Notes: generated by a model from the sequence alone, not told the origin. Shown: positions 38,233 through 50,110, numbered from the stretch's first letter. The stretch is 64,000 nucleotides of DNA from Capsicum annuum (GCF_002878395.1 NC_061121.1:46545180-46609179), one strand, 5' to 3'. Numbers and translations are program-made.

Positions 38233-39330
38233 TTAGCCGGAGGAGGTGACAGTGGAGTAGTTTCTAGAGAATATGACTTTGGATTTAGAGTGGTTTATTT
38301 TCTGACCAGATTGGTTGCAGAAGGAGATGAGAATGTTATTGATGGAAGTGTAGTTATCCTGGTTGGCTTTAGAGAAAAGGGTTAGGTCATCAGAGAAGAA
38401 CAAATGGGAGATTTTTGGGCCACCAGTTGTTATACTGATTAAGGTTAGAGCCTTAGAGGTGACAACTCTGTCAATGCTTCTGGAGAGGCTTTCCATAGAA
38501 AGGATAAATAGGTAGGGGAACATGGGGTCCTCTTGCCTAATGCCTCTAATGGGATGGAAGAAGGGGGTTTTCTTTTCATTGACAAGGATGGAAATTGAGC
38601 TGGTGGACACACAAGACATAATAAGCTGGATCAATCTGGGAGGGAAGATGAAGAAAATTCGAGTACTCCTGATGAATGACCATTCTAGCCTATCGAAGGC
38701 TTTCTCTAAGTTAATTTTAAGGATCATATTGAGATTTTTACCCTTCATTTTCCTGAAATGGGAGATATATTCCTGAACAATGATGGCATGATCACTGGCT
38801 CTTCTAGTGGCAACGAAGCTAGCTTAGCTAGGTCCAATGATATGGGGGAAAAGAGGTTTAATTCTATTGACAATAATTTTGGTGACTAACTTGTAGTTAG
38901 TATTGCAGAGTCCTATGGATCTGAAGTTTTTCATAGCTGTGGCATTGTTGCACTTGGGAATGAGGCAAAGAAGGATAGTGTTGGTATTAGGAGGCATAGT
39001 TGAATTGGTGAAGACCTCCTTACAGAAAGCCTCGATTTTGGCCCCAGCTATGTTCCAGTATTTCTGATAGAACATGGGGTGTAAACCATCAAGCCCCGGG
39101 GCTTTGAAAGGATTAAAGAATTTCAGAGCTAGCTGGATCTCAATATCTCTTAGGGGATCATCCAGCTTAGGCAATTGGTCAAAGAGTTGGCATGGGCTCC
39201 CATTGTTGGGTTCCAGGTTGTTGAGGTAAGAGAAGGGGTGGTCAATGGTGTAGAGATTCATGTAAAAATGGAGGATGTGCTTGGTGATATCCTCCTCATG
39301 GTGGAGGTTATTGTCAGCCTCATCCAAGAT
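38233..39330 (-). pseudogene. LINE reverse transcriptase
   Basis: 39327-38824 contains FNPFKAPGLDGLHPMFYQKYW, split here as FNPFKAPGLDG and LHPMFYQKYW, and MKNFRSIGLCNTNYKL. A stop lies at about 38825. Then 38748-38233 has MILKINLEKAFDRLEWSFI, the SPYLF-type block FPYLFILSME, and the catalytic FSDD in LFFSDDLTLFSK. This order is diagnostic of non-LTR RTs, which prime on nicked target DNA. Confidence 0.88.
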
Positions 39331-39618
39331 AAAGGTGATTTTATTTCTTCTCCTCCTAGTGAGGGTAGAGGCATGGAAAAAGGAGGTTTTGGCATCTTTA
39401 TGGGAGAGCCAGTTGGTTCTGGATTTGATTCTCCAGAAATCTTCCTCATTTTGAAGAAGACCCTTATATTCACAAAGCAGGTCATTCTCAAGCTGTTAGA
39501 GGAAGCCACTATAGCGGTAGTGATGGGATTTTTGGTTTCCATCTAGCCTTGTAAGAATTTTATTCATTTTCTTGAAGATGTTCCCAAAAACCTTAGCGTT
39601 CCAGATAGTATCCTTGTT

Positions 39619-40575
39619 TTAGAAGGTATTAATGGCTTGAGAGAGGCTATTGGGGGGTGGGGGTGAAGCACCTATGGAGAAGGTCCTTGAAGGATGGATG
39701 ACTGGACCACATAGGTTCAAATCTAAAGGGTTTGCTATTAGAGGGGACCTCTGATTGGAGAGGGCGGGGAGGAGGGGACAGTGGTCAGACTTGGTTCTGG
39801 GTAGATGTGTCATTGTTGACTCCGGATATCTTTTTATCCAAGAGTCATTGGCTACATACCTATCAAGTCTTTCCAAAATAAGGCATTGTCTATTACGATG
39901 CCTTTTATTAGTCTTGGTATATTTACAACCTTTGTAGCCTAAATCTATCATACTACAGTTATCAAGGCATTGTCTAAACTCAAGAATTCTTTTTGGGGAT
40001 GGGTAGTTCCCTCCAAGTTTTTCATTAGAGCTGAGTACCTCATTGAAGTCTCCACCAATTAGCCAATCCTCATTGTGGGATTGGGCTAGTTGACAGAGCT
40101 CTTCCCAAAGAGAAAGCCTAGTACTAAGGTCTGGGCTAGCATAAACAACAGAGAAAAGCCAAGGTTTGGGATCAGGGATTACCTTTACCATAACATGGAC
40201 TCCTTGATTTGTGATAGAAATGCTATTCAGCTTGAGAAACTCTTCTTTCAACATAACTACAATACCATCCTTCATGCCTGAGGCACTGGATTGGACTTGA
40301 GCATCAAACCTGAGGGTTTCAGTATGAGCCTTGTGCTCAACCATCATAGTTTCCAAAAGGACAAGCATTGCAGGTTTATGGGTCTTGACCATAGCCTCAC
40401 ATTGCCTGTGGAAACTCGCACTATTGGCTCCTCTCGTGTTCCAGATGATGAGATTCATCAAGTCCAAATCCTGTGCTGGTTGTGCTAACAGACTTTTCCC
40501 CTTTCCCACCTGGGGTGTCTGAGCTTGACTTCTATATGGGCTCACTGTGGTTGTCGGGGGAGTGTTGTCTCCCAT
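39619..40575 (-). CDS. LINE endonuclease domain, open for 318 codons
   Basis: An uninterrupted frame starting MGDNTPPTTTVSPYRSQ. The endonuclease core starts at about residue 37 (LMNLIIWNTRGANS). Catalytic blocks are WNTRG, LLETM, VVYASP, DWLIGGDFNEV, LERLDRYVAN and the terminal SDHCP, all in the order of L1 endonucleases of the APE family, which nick chromosomal DNA to prime reverse transcription. It is the only LINE part without a stop. The frame ends before RT, so it is part of a broken ORF2. Confidence 0.85.
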   Translation of the reverse strand: MGDNTPPTTTVSPYRSQAQTPQVGKGKSLLAQPAQDLDLMNLIIWNTRGANSASFHRQCEAMVKTHKPAMLVLLETMMVEHKAHTETLRFDAQVQSSASGMKDGIVVMLKEEFLKLNSISITNQGVHVMVKVIPDPKPWLFSVVYASPDLSTRLSLWEELCQLAQSHNEDWLIGGDFNEVLSSNEKLGGNYPSPKRILEFRQCLDNCSMIDLGYKGCKYTKTNKRHRNRQCLILERLDRYVANDSWIKRYPESTMTHLPRTKSDHCPLLPALSNQRSPLIANPLDLNLCGPVIHPSRTFSIGASPPPPNSLSQAINTF

Positions 40576-40672
40576 GCTGTTCAGAATCAGAGATTAAAGC
40601 TTCATCTCTCTCGGACAGTGAGCTATAGTAACTATGCTGGAGTGCTCGTTGAACTCTTTAAAAAGGGGCTTT

Positions 40673-42740
40673 TCAAGAAGAAAGTGATCTAAACTTGGTT
40701 CTCCAAAGGTTGCTAATATTTGCTCTAGTTATTGGTTGTTTTCTTTGAGAGCTTCCAGAGTTGAAGATACGCCCAGACTTTGATTTTCTCCCTCTAGAAC
40801 TGGGGGGTTCCAAGGGATGAAGTTCAGGGTCTAGGATCTGGGTAGGTAGATGGAGGTTGGATAGAGTGGTAAGCTTCTGAAAGTGTGTTCTATTAGGGAG
40901 TTGAGCTCCCCTGTGTTCATCATATTGATTGTTCCCATCATTTGGGCAAAGTGAAGGGTTTGACCCCTCACTTAGTTGCCCAGCCCTTGGATAATCCCGT
41001 TCACTCCCTCCTTGATGATTTGGGCCAACCATGCTTAATCTTGGATTATTAGGATTATCGGTTAGTCTCCTATTGTCTCGTGGTGGGTGATCGTTCTTTC
41101 GTGGAAAGTGAGTTCCGCCCAAGACGTCGGAGCTCTGTTCGGAGGGTGTGGTGTTGTAATAAAGACTATGGATTCCTTGAGAGGTGGGGTGGAGAAATGA
41201 GGGTTCGCCATTTTTGGGTGCAGAGAGGGGAGAAGGTGGACTTTCTCTCTCTGGCCATTGCTAATAAACGAAGTTTAGGGTGGAGTTAATTGATGCGACG
41301 ACTTTGGTCACTTCAATCAACATAAGGTCATGATTATTTTTCTCAGGAGCGAATTTACTACCACAGGGAGATGCAGAGTCGGAGATCTCTATTAGAGTCT
41401 CTAAAGAAAAGGAAGTGACGGTTGGCCCCTGGGTCCCATTGGACTTTTCCTTGGAATTAAATGGGGGCTGCTCCACAATTTCCATCGGGAATCCACTTGA
41501 GGGAGTGAATTGAATGAGGGGTTGGTATTTTTACCATTTATAGAGTTGACTTTGGGAGTAACCTCACTGTCAAATCCGTTTTTACCATTTCTTTTATTTT
41601 TATCATTTTTATTAGTGGTTGGTGAAACATTACTAAAAAATAATATTTTTATTAAAGGAAGGATCCTGTATTTTATTTTTCCCTTTCGACAACTGTTCAC
41701 CTTCTTTATGGAATTGATGAGCAGTGTCTAGGGAACCATTGAGGAACTTAGCATCTCTTCTATTGCTAGATTTTGTGGTAGGGAGCATACCTCGCATAGT
41801 TGATGCTAGACTTACTTGTGGCGCTGGGTTTTCTACGGCATGCCTTTCATAGCTTTTCCTTCTGGGGAAAGAAATAATATGTGAATCATCTCTTCGTGGG
41901 GGTTGAGTCCCTTTCGAGATAGATGGTGTGTCTGGAGAGTGGGTTTGAGGATGGGAGTAGGTGCATTTCTGGTTTGTGTGGCCAATTCTCCCACAAGCAG
42001 TGCACAGGATCCTTTCCCCTTCATACACCACCTTTTGTGTATAGTCCCAATAACATCATGGGTTTTTACTGGTACCTCAATTGGTACTTGTATACAGATC
42101 CTTGCATAACGTCTTCTTAAAGCGGTGGAGGTGCAAGCGTCAATTATCAACAGAGATCCTAATTTTTTCCTAACTTTTCCAGGATGATTTTATCGTAAAA
42201 CTCTGTGGGCAGTTGTGGGAGCCTTACCCAAATAGTAGTGTGGGTCAGCGAAGCTTCCTTAGGTACGAGATTGGGTTCCCATTTCTTAACGGACAGGAAG
42301 CTCCCCGTGATAAATCATGGCCCCTCATGTAGTACTTTCTACATATTTTCGAGCTGGATAAATTTTGCAATGAAGTATTCTTTACCCAGATTAGTTAGCT
42401 GAAGGGGTTCTGTGGGCTTTCAAAGATCCACTAATTTTTTTTTTCAAGTAATCATCGGCTAGCTTTTTTCCATACAATTTGATAATAACTGAGTTCTGCC
42501 AAGGCTGATAGATTTTTTTTTGTCTTCCTAGGTGAGGTGGACCGCCTCCGAGTCGTTGTCGATATCAGGGAGCATCTCATCTAACTGCGTGTTATACACC
42601 ATATTGAGTTCTGGGTGCTTGTTCAGGAGTATTGCTTTAAAGGATTACGCCTCTGGTTTAGTGGGATCTTCCTCCATACAGGTAGTGTGGTCTGGTGGCT
42701 CTGGTGGGTTTGTGGTATCCGTGGAGGTGGCTTAGTGTTC
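40673..42740 (-). pseudogene. LINE ORF1 (DUF4283-like domain and zinc knuckle), broken
   Basis: Right to left: a decayed N-terminal DUF4283-like part (about 42740-42150), DACTSTALRRRYARICIQVP, then the zinc knuckle in MVYEGERILCTACGRIGHT (42031 onward), followed by a Ser/Pro/Asn-rich tail to 40673. ORF1 proteins of this type coat the LINE RNA. Frameshifts separate the pieces. Confidence 0.7.
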
Positions 42741-42799
42741 TGCGGTGGGAGCATTGGGTATAGTACAAATAATACTCTCTTTTCATAGTTGTTACTTGT

Positions 42800-44914
42800 T
42801 AGTACCATATTGCCAATGCATTTGAAAGAGTTGTGTTTTCTTCTCTCTTTTATTTTTCGTCTCCTTGCATTGTCTCAAACTATTTCTATTAAAATCTTTT
42901 TGGACAACTAGAAAAATTTTCTCAAAGAAAGGGGAGAAAAGGGGTGCTCCTCGGTATGGGTGGCATGGTATGGTATCATATATGTCAAATTAAAATTTTG
43001 ATACCGTGATTTTGGTATTATGATCTCGTATATATATTAATTTTTTTTAGTATTTGATACGGTATTCGATATTTATAAATATCATACTGAAATATGAAAT
43101 ACCATATTGACGTATATAGTTACATAAATTATTTATATACATATTATTGAAATAAAACAAATATACAATCTTGTATTAGTATACAATTGAATGTTTATAT
43201 GTTGAAACATTGACTATCCCATTGTGATTGAAATGTCTTTTTTATGTAATTGATTAAAAAGATGAGTGTAACTTTTAAAATATACTAGTTTATTGTACGT
43301 GCATTGCGAGTGTATGTTCCGTCAAACATTACTTATTAAAGATTATAAATTAAATATTGTATTAGTACAAATTGCCCTTTCACTAATAGAAAATTATAAT
43401 TTAGATAAGGTTGCTCAACAAAACTATATTTGTTATCAAGGCAAGGTCATACTAATTTATTTTATTATTCATGTATCATTAGTAGTGGATAAAGATTTTT
43501 CACATAAATAATATACATATTATGGTAAAATAAAATAATATACATTATACCAAAAAAACTTAAAGCTCGAGCGAACATTTTTCTACCACCTATATAAACA
43601 GAAAAACATATTGAATTATTTTTCAAAAACTTAATTAACTTTTTTCAAGTCCTGTCGTCAATTGCTCTTTTAATTAGAGCATGTCGGTCCCTTTGAATTA
43701 AAAGCACAACAACCTATAAATCATACTCCACTTGATGAGCTTGAGTTTTAACTATACATTAAAAGAAAGAAATCATAAAACAAAATAAACTTGGACAAGT
43801 GTATAAGCTCAAATACATTTCGAGAAGGTTGCACACGACAATAGAACCAATCGTATCATAAACTGAATTTCTTATGATACAGTACAACAAATTATGCACC
43901 CACGACCAGGTCTGCAAACATCCTACAAATTGAACTCCTAATCATGCATTACACTACAAGTAAATTGTGAATTACATATTTTCTGCGGATTTTCTATGAA
44001 AATAAATTTATAAATAAATTTTTGTGGGTAATTATTATCTGCGAGTTTCAAAATCCCTAAATAATTTATTTAGAGATTTGAAAATATATTAAAAATGCCC
44101 CAAAATATTGTGGTAAAAATTGGAGAAAAAAGAATTTTCTTACGATTTTTTTCGCTAGTAAAGTCATATGAAAAATATTTTAATAAATCTGTAAGAAATT
44201 TCTAGGAAACAATTTGTGGTTAGCAACTTAAATTAATTTAATAAATTTCTCATATGTAATTATTTTTAATTATTATCTTATTACTCACCCATAAATGTGC
44301 AACTTCATCCCATCCATAATTGCACATTGTAATTTTTATCTCTTCCTATGAAAATGGTTATTTGTTTTTTAAAGTCGGAAGAGTGGGGGGAGGGGATGAT
44401 AATATTAAACTTTGATGAATGATTTGCAGGAATTCAGGAAGAAGGAGAATCAGATGAATCTTCTTTAGTACTCAAAAAGAAAGAAAGTTATTTCAACATA
44501 TCAAAAGATATTTCATGAAAGGAGAAAGATTTGTTATATTAAATGGACTGCTTAAATCATGACATTTTCGTCTCTCTTTTCTATGTATGGATTGTACTTA
44601 GTTAGATTTTTCTTTTAGTCTTTATTTATTCTTGAAAATTAAAATATTTCTTATTCATTTTTCTAAGAAGAATTTTTTTTTGGATTGCCTTCTATATACA
44701 GCTTTCAACAGTTAGATGTAGTTACATCACTACTATATAAGCATTGAATAGTTGGTGAGGCATTGTATCAAAGTGAGAAAGAAAGAAAGAGAGAGTGAGT
44801 CATAGCTAAAAAGTTTGACTCAATCATTATACTTTATCTTATTTATAAAGAACTAGTAGAATCTCTTGCAATTCAAGGGGACTGAAGTAAAACCTATTAT
44901 AAGTCCCAACCAAT
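42800..44914. other. Intergenic, AT-rich; no gene supported
   Basis: About 42960-43110 is rich in GGTATxG and its inverse ATACC words, as in a common plant interspersed repeat. Near 43951 CACTACAAGTAAA resembles a CACTA-type terminal repeat, without a matching end. A GA-rich tract lies at 44775-44800. Nothing coding was recognised. Confidence 0.5.
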
Positions 44915-44932
44915 ATAAAATATTCAACATTA

Positions 44933-45140
44933 CAATAACAACAACAACAACAACAAACCTAGTGTAATTCCACCAAGTGGGGTCTAGGGAGGGTAAAATG
45001 TATGCAGTCCATACCGCTACTTTCGAAGAAGTAGAGAGGCTGTTTCCAATAAACCCCCAGCTCAAGATAATGAATGGTTAACAAGGTCATAGTAATACAT
45101 GAAACAAAATGGGTGGTATAACCAAAATAAGAAATGAGAG
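44933..45140 (-). mobile_element. Solanaceae-type SINE, minus strand
   Basis: The element ends in (GTT)n on the minus strand (CAA repeats at 44936-44956) and has the Solanaceae SINE 3' body: minus-strand words GGAAACAGCCTCTCTAC, GGACTGCATACATTTTACCC and CCCCACTTGGTGGAATTACAC (shown in part). An 18-bp target duplication flanks it: 44915-44932 and 45141-45158 differ at one base. About 208 bp. It is mobilised by LINE machinery. Confidence 0.85.
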
Positions 45141-45359
45141 ATAAAATATTCGACATTATTTACCTTTAACATTTTATTTCCTGAATTTCTCTTCATTGCA
45201 TCAATAGTTGGCTATTAGCCTAAGAAAGTCGATTGTCTAATCGAAAAAAAAGTAATTCACCCCTCCTCTACCTCCCTCCCCCCTTACTACTTTTAAAGGA
45301 TACTATATAAAATTGATGCTCATTGTATTTTTGTTCATCTTATGGAAAAAAGCTTACCT

Positions 45360-45595
45360 TTTCTTAAAGAGCGGAGAGAGGGGGCTGGAGGGAAGGGGGA
45401 GAATACTCTGCAAAACTGATACACATTATATTTTTATCCCACCTTACAGAAAAAGGCTATTTTTTGAGGGAGCGGGGAGGAGAGAAGGGGGATACTCTAC
45501 AAAACTGATTTTCGAAGCAAGTCCAGCGCTATTGCTGGGTCTAACACAAGGGGAGGGAGGAGGGGGTAGGGATACTCTGCAAAACTGATTTTTTA
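45360..45595. repeat. Short tandem triplication with G-rich arms
   Basis: A GGGAGGAGAGAAGGGG-type purine block followed by GATACTCTGCAAAACTGAT occurs three times, near 45403, 45491 and 45571, 80-88 bp apart. A fourth copy of the word is at 63181, at the start of the long direct repeat. Confidence 0.75.
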
Positions 45596-46131
45596 AATAA
45601 ATCTCATAACTGCTAGGTCTTGACATAAAAATCAATCAATTTTTACTTTTATTTTTGTTACTTCTTACGACATGCCTTTCTTCATTTTAAGTTTTTTTTT
45701 TCAGCTTCTTCTTCTTTACCATAATACCATGTTCAATTCTTCCAAAAAAAAAATTGTGAGAGATAATGTGGATCAATTACTTCTTTTTATAGGAGTATAT
45801 GACATATATATTTTCCTGCATGAAGTCATTAGCAATGTATATTGACCGTGAATTATAGTCTAATTTTCTTTCCTCATAATTCAGCTTTTTTTATTAATTG
45901 ATTTCTAAATCTATATGATAAATTTTCTCGTCAAATTTACATGATTTATATTTTTTCTATAAAATATTGACAATTTTAAAAAAAATTATAAAAAACAAGA
46001 AAATTACTATGGAGCTCAAATGTTGTTCAACTCTATTAGGCCAGCTACAATTCTTTCTAGTTTTCACATATTGTAATTTATGTCTCTTTAAATTTAAATT
46101 GATTTTATATGAGATCACAACAAACTGCATT

Positions 46132-46879
46132 TGATACAAGACAAGCTACGGAAGACACAAAACAAACACCAAAACAGTCCACAAGTTTGAAGAACTGAGG
46201 ACCCCTTTAGTGATCACTTTCGGATTCACTACAACAACAATGAAAACACAATAGCAACAAGATATTAAGGTGTTCAACGCCTCTAAATCAGCGAACCAAC
46301 AAACTAGATTAACAACACAAGCACAAGAACAAGAAGAACACAAAGTCTCAGTTTTGGGACACCAAACCTGAGAATGAACAACAACAATAATGAAATAGAT
46401 AGATAGATAGGTAACTTGACATACAAATATACAAACACTATGAACTTAAGTGTATATTGAACACAAAGACTCAAGAATTCATACAAGTAACACCAAGCTC
46501 TATGGTGACCTCAAGGGAACGGGATTCTCAAGCAACCAACGTTTCAAAACTAGCACCAACACAAGTGATATCCACACTTGTTTATAAGGAATCCATCTTG
46601 CAAGACTCTCTCTCTCTAGAGCTCTCAAAATATATCATCAAAGTTATCACAAAATAACTTAATATGTTCTATTTATAGCCTAGGTTTCAACTTAATACAA
46701 AATGACTAGAATGGCCTTAATGAGCCAAGACAAAGGGGCGGCTTTGGAGTGTGCATATTGGATGGCTTTGGAGTGTTGGGACTTGTTCTTTACACTTCAA
46801 AGCTTGTTCCATTGGTTGGGAAACCACCCGAGCTCTAGTCTTTACGTATTGGTCCACAATCACGATCATACTTATATCA
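46132..46879 (-). mobile_element. Solo LTR in repeat copy 1
   Basis: Begins TGATACAAGAC and ends CTTATATCA, with target duplication GCATT (46127-46131) and ACATT (46880-46884). Copy 2 at about 63731 has the uninterrupted site (CGCATTGGGAGTAATATT). A TATA-like GGCTATAAATAGAAC on the minus strand gives the orientation. No interior remains, as after LTR-LTR recombination. The TGATAC end resembles E2, but the sequence is different. Confidence 0.87.
46391..46411. repeat. (GATA)n microsatellite within the solo LTR
   Basis: About four to five tandem ATAG units. Confidence 0.8.
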
Positions 46880-47088
46880 ACATTGAAAGTAATATTACGT
46901 ATTTTGATAAGGAAATTAATATTTTTTATCTTATATTTAGCTAAAACTCAAGTTGTAGAATGCATGAAAAAATGATATATCTAACCACATTGTCCGTGAA
47001 TACTACAAGTCCATAGCATCCATTCTATAAGAGCTCTCCACCAAATTGATTAGTTAAACAATGCAATATTTCCTCCATAGCTCAAATT

Positions 47089-47834
47089 AGGGGTGTATAG
47101 ATCAAACTGTAAAGTCAAATCGAACCGACGAACCAAACCAAACCGAGAAAAAAAATTAACTTATGGTTTGGTTAGGTTAGTTTGGCGTTAGAAAATAAAA
47201 ATCGATCATTCTTGGTTTGGTTTGGTGTTGACAAAAAAAAGTCAAACCGAACCCGAATCAAACCGACATATATATATATATATCTATGTATATATAATAT
47301 TATAGTTATAATTATAATTATAACTTTTTACACATAAAATATTAATTATAATCTACTTTTTAAATACTTTTTCAACTAGTTTTAGTAATTTTCAATAATT
47401 TGAAAGTAGATGTAGACATATATTCAGATTTGGGCCTTTAAGTTGTAATATTTGTCCATTAATTGCTAGTTAAATGATCCAAAATCCAATATAAATTTAA
47501 AACCTAAAATTTTCACTCTTCATCTCACTTTTTAGTTTCAAGAGAGTTTTTCGCTCCTCATTTTTTCATAATTGTGGTTTTTCATTAGCACATGAGTGAA
47601 AACATATATTTGATCTAGTTTTCGATCACAATATAATTGTAAAAACTAAAGATTATAAAAAAAAAACCCCAAAAAATGAAAAGACTGAAAAAACCGAAAG
47701 AACCGACCAAAACCTAAACCGAAAAACTCAATTTTATGTTGGTTTGATTTGGTTTATAGTTTTAATAAACCGATATGATTGATTTATTTTATTTTTTTAT
47801 AAAAACCGAACCAACCCGACCTATGTACACCCCT
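47089..47834. mobile_element. Non-autonomous TIR element, Mutator-like by target duplication
   Basis: Ends AGGGGTGTATAGATC and GACCTATGTACACCCCT are inverted repeats. The flanks AGCTCAAATT (47079-47088) and AGCTGAAATT (47835-47844) are a 10-bp duplication with one mismatch. Copy 2 near 63932 has the single unoccupied site. The interior repeats AACCGAACC-type words on both strands and has no open frame. Mutator-like elements make 8-11 bp duplications, so that class is the best guess. Confidence 0.72.
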
Positions 47835-47903
47835 AGCTGAAATTATGAGAGCCAGTTACTTCAAAGTTAATATTTTTTACTTCTTTCACATGATATAAAA
47901 TCA

Positions 47904-48361
47904 GGATAAATTTGAATGAACAAAACATGTAGACTGCAGTAGCAATAAAGTAAAGCATAAAGCAAAACTCACAAGAATCAATCACAAAAATTGAAAAACC
48001 TACCAATATCACGTACACACACAGGAAGAGGAAGATAGTAAGAGAGAAGAATTTAAAAAAAGACCAATCAACATTCACGTAGAATTCGAATTTAAGAAGG
48101 CTTATTTTAGAGTCTACATTAATTCTCCTAACGTCTTTTACCTGATATTTTTTTCTTACTATATATTCTAAGACTTATTAATTTTAAATATAATAAAATT
48201 AATTACTAATATAAGAAGTTTACATTAGTTCTTTTGATACATTCTATCATATATTTTAGAACTCAATAAGTTAAAAAAATAGAGTACCACCTAAATAAAA
48301 TGGGACTTGTTCTTCCAGAAGCTCTCATATTAAATTTAGGACTCTTTATTTTATTATATAA
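47904..48361. other. Intergenic AT-rich stretch; no gene seen
   Basis: Lies between the end of the visible direct-repeat alignment and the candidate left terminus of the gene-fragment cluster. It holds short AT-rich words only. Confidence 0.45.
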
Positions 48362-48565
48362 CTAGGAAAATTAGCCGCACTTCACTCAGTGATAAAAATT
48401 TGATTATTTTCTTCAATCAATTTAATATTCTGTTTAGATTTATTTATGTTGTGGTGGTCCTAACACTTCATGCTTCTATGTAGTAAGTATAATATAAGTA
48501 GTATATAGAAAAATAATAAAAATAGAAAAATATCTTTTCTGGCTTTTTAAAGAAGGACAAATATG

Positions 48566-48890
48566 ACTCACATAACTATTGTACAAAACAACAACTTTCT
48601 CAGCTTCTTCGACAGTGCTCATCGTCACAAACCCAAATCCACGACTCCTATCAGCCTACCTATTGTAAATAGCCTACAAAAAAAATAAAATTCAATTCCA
48701 CAAATAATAAAACTCTAATTTTTCAATCTTTTTGAAAGTAAGCTAAAAAATTAAGTCATTATCAACAATCTCAACAACACCAGCCAGTTGGAAAAGTTGA
48801 GCCAATCCTTGACTATCTACATGATAAGGTAAATTTCCAGCGAACAATTTCGCATCCTCAGGAAGTTGTTGATACTCCTCCACTTCCGCT
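48566..48890 (-). pseudogene. Chloroplast RRM ribonucleoprotein fragment (cp28/cp31-like)
   Basis: Two exons. 48890-48764 reads AEVEEYQQLPEDAKLFAGN then LPYHVDSQGLAQLFQLAGVV, which is RNP2 and helix 1 of the first RRM in plastid RNA-binding proteins. After a ~90-bp intron ending TTTGTAG, 48673-48566 reads DRSRGFGFVTMSTVEEAEK, containing RNP1 (RGFGFVTM). A stop replaces the codon before ADRS. The transit peptide and second RRM are missing. The intact family edits and stabilises plastid RNAs. Confidence 0.8.
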
Positions 48891-49589
48891 ATCATAACAT
48901 GACTAACAATGAATCCTTATCGGGGATGTTTGTCTAATAAATGTGTGTATTATCTTAATTTTTTCACCAAAAGAATAAGTAAAAAATTTCAAGGCTGAAC
49001 TCTGATGTGTTCCAAATATTTCCCTAGGTCAACTACAACTCACCATTAAGGAAGAGACTATAGTCCCTTCAACACAGTTCATGTGACACTCTTCTAGAAA
49101 CAAAATATACTATATAACTCCTAAATATTTTGGAAACTGCTGATTTATTTAATAATTCAATTTTAAACCATAGCATGATGTTCTTCATCAAACCTTGATT
49201 TGATTTTGTGTCAATTTAATTGTGGCATATATTTTTACTTTTTAAATGATTATGGGGATGGAGGTGTCCATTATATTGGTCCCATTTTACCTAGCTTGAA
49301 ATAATTACAACACTAAATCCGCCCAGGCATAAAAAAAGAAGTGATTGTTTTGTAACAAATAATATGGATTACCCAGATAGCTGGAAATTGTTATTCAAGG
49401 AATAAGCTACAAAAAAAATATTCCACTACCCACCACCAATGATCAGAACATGTCATAAAGGAAAAAGTTAAAAAGTAATAGAAATTTTATAAAGATTGCA
49501 TCGTAAGTATGACTAACTGGCTACCAGTTCTAAAAGAAAACACTATCTGTTAATAGTGTGCTGTTAACAATGAACTGATAATTGGAATA

Positions 49590-50110
49590 GAATTAATCAC
49601 AAAATCCTTGAAAGAAGATAACATTCAATGTCGGGTCGGTCAACCTCTAGAGAGCACAAAAAGCTTAGAACGGCCCATTGGTGAAAAAGAGGAATAGAAT
49701 GACTTAAGGTTGAAATTTCCAAGACATAATTCAGAAGAAAAAGTAGCTTGACATTTGACATGACAACTCATACGAGTATTAGCTCATATTTAGTCAAGAT
49801 GACGTTAGACGAAGTTTTTTTAACCCAAGCAACATCAAGTCTCACAACTTCTAACAAAAAACTGTAGGACTAAACTCAACATCTTATACAACGTGGGAGG
49901 AGATGTGATAGCTACCTGGAAAGGCAAAACTGAACATCTTCTACAGTATCATCATGTCCTTGAAAAATATCTGTAGCTTGAATAGTAGGGCCTTCTGCAG
50001 AAGGTTTTGGGTTACTTTCTCCAGATCACAGAGACTTTGCATCTCCATGGTCTGCTGCCAAAGTAGACACTTGATCATGAATGCTCCATAGAACAATCAA
50101 TTTATCCTTC
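49590..50110 (-). pseudogene. FVE/MSI4 WD40 fragment, copy A (exon order permuted)
   Basis: 50105-49912 reads VLWSIHDQVSTLAADHGDAK, ESNPKPSAEGPTIQA and DIFQGHDDTVEDVQFC, the distinctive insert and WD repeat of the retinoblastoma-binding chromatin protein FVE (MSI4). The upstream exon remnant (AMGRSKLFVLSRG) lies at 49680-49630, that is, after it in the reading direction. This reverses the true gene order, which copy C (61090-61680) keeps. Fewer stops than copy C. It cannot encode a WD40 propeller. Confidence 0.72.

Larger units (their letters stand above)
37090..42800 (-). mobile_element. L1-type LINE retrotransposon, near full length, minus strand
   Basis: Reading right to left: ORF1 nucleic-acid-binding protein with a zinc knuckle, then apurinic-type endonuclease, reverse transcriptase, zf-RVT domain and a C-terminal RNase H. 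This is the layout of plant L1 elements with RNase H. There are no LTRs. The ends are approximate and target duplications were not found. Frames have several stops, so the copy is inactive as a whole. It lies tail to tail with POLL. Confidence 0.88.
45572..47903 (+). repeat. Long direct repeat, copy 1 (carries two insertions)
   Basis: Aligns in the same orientation with 63186-64000: shared words include CTTGACATAAAAATCA, ACCATGTTCAATTCTTCC, GAGAGATAATGTGGATCA, TAATATTACGTATTTTGATA and ACAATGCAATATTTCCTCCA. The alignment is broken only by a solo LTR (46132-46879) and a terminal-inverted-repeat element (47089-47834). The second copy runs off the window, so the full length is unknown. The copies start about 17.6 kb apart. 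Confidence 0.88.

Noticed and set aside
42960..43110. Palindromic GGTATGG/CCATACC-rich stretch as a transposon
   Set aside because: Borders and target duplication could not be set. Noted only as a repeat-like stretch.
43951..43965. CACTACAAG-type start of a CACTA transposon
   Set aside because: No matching inverted end and no 3-bp target duplication found downstream.
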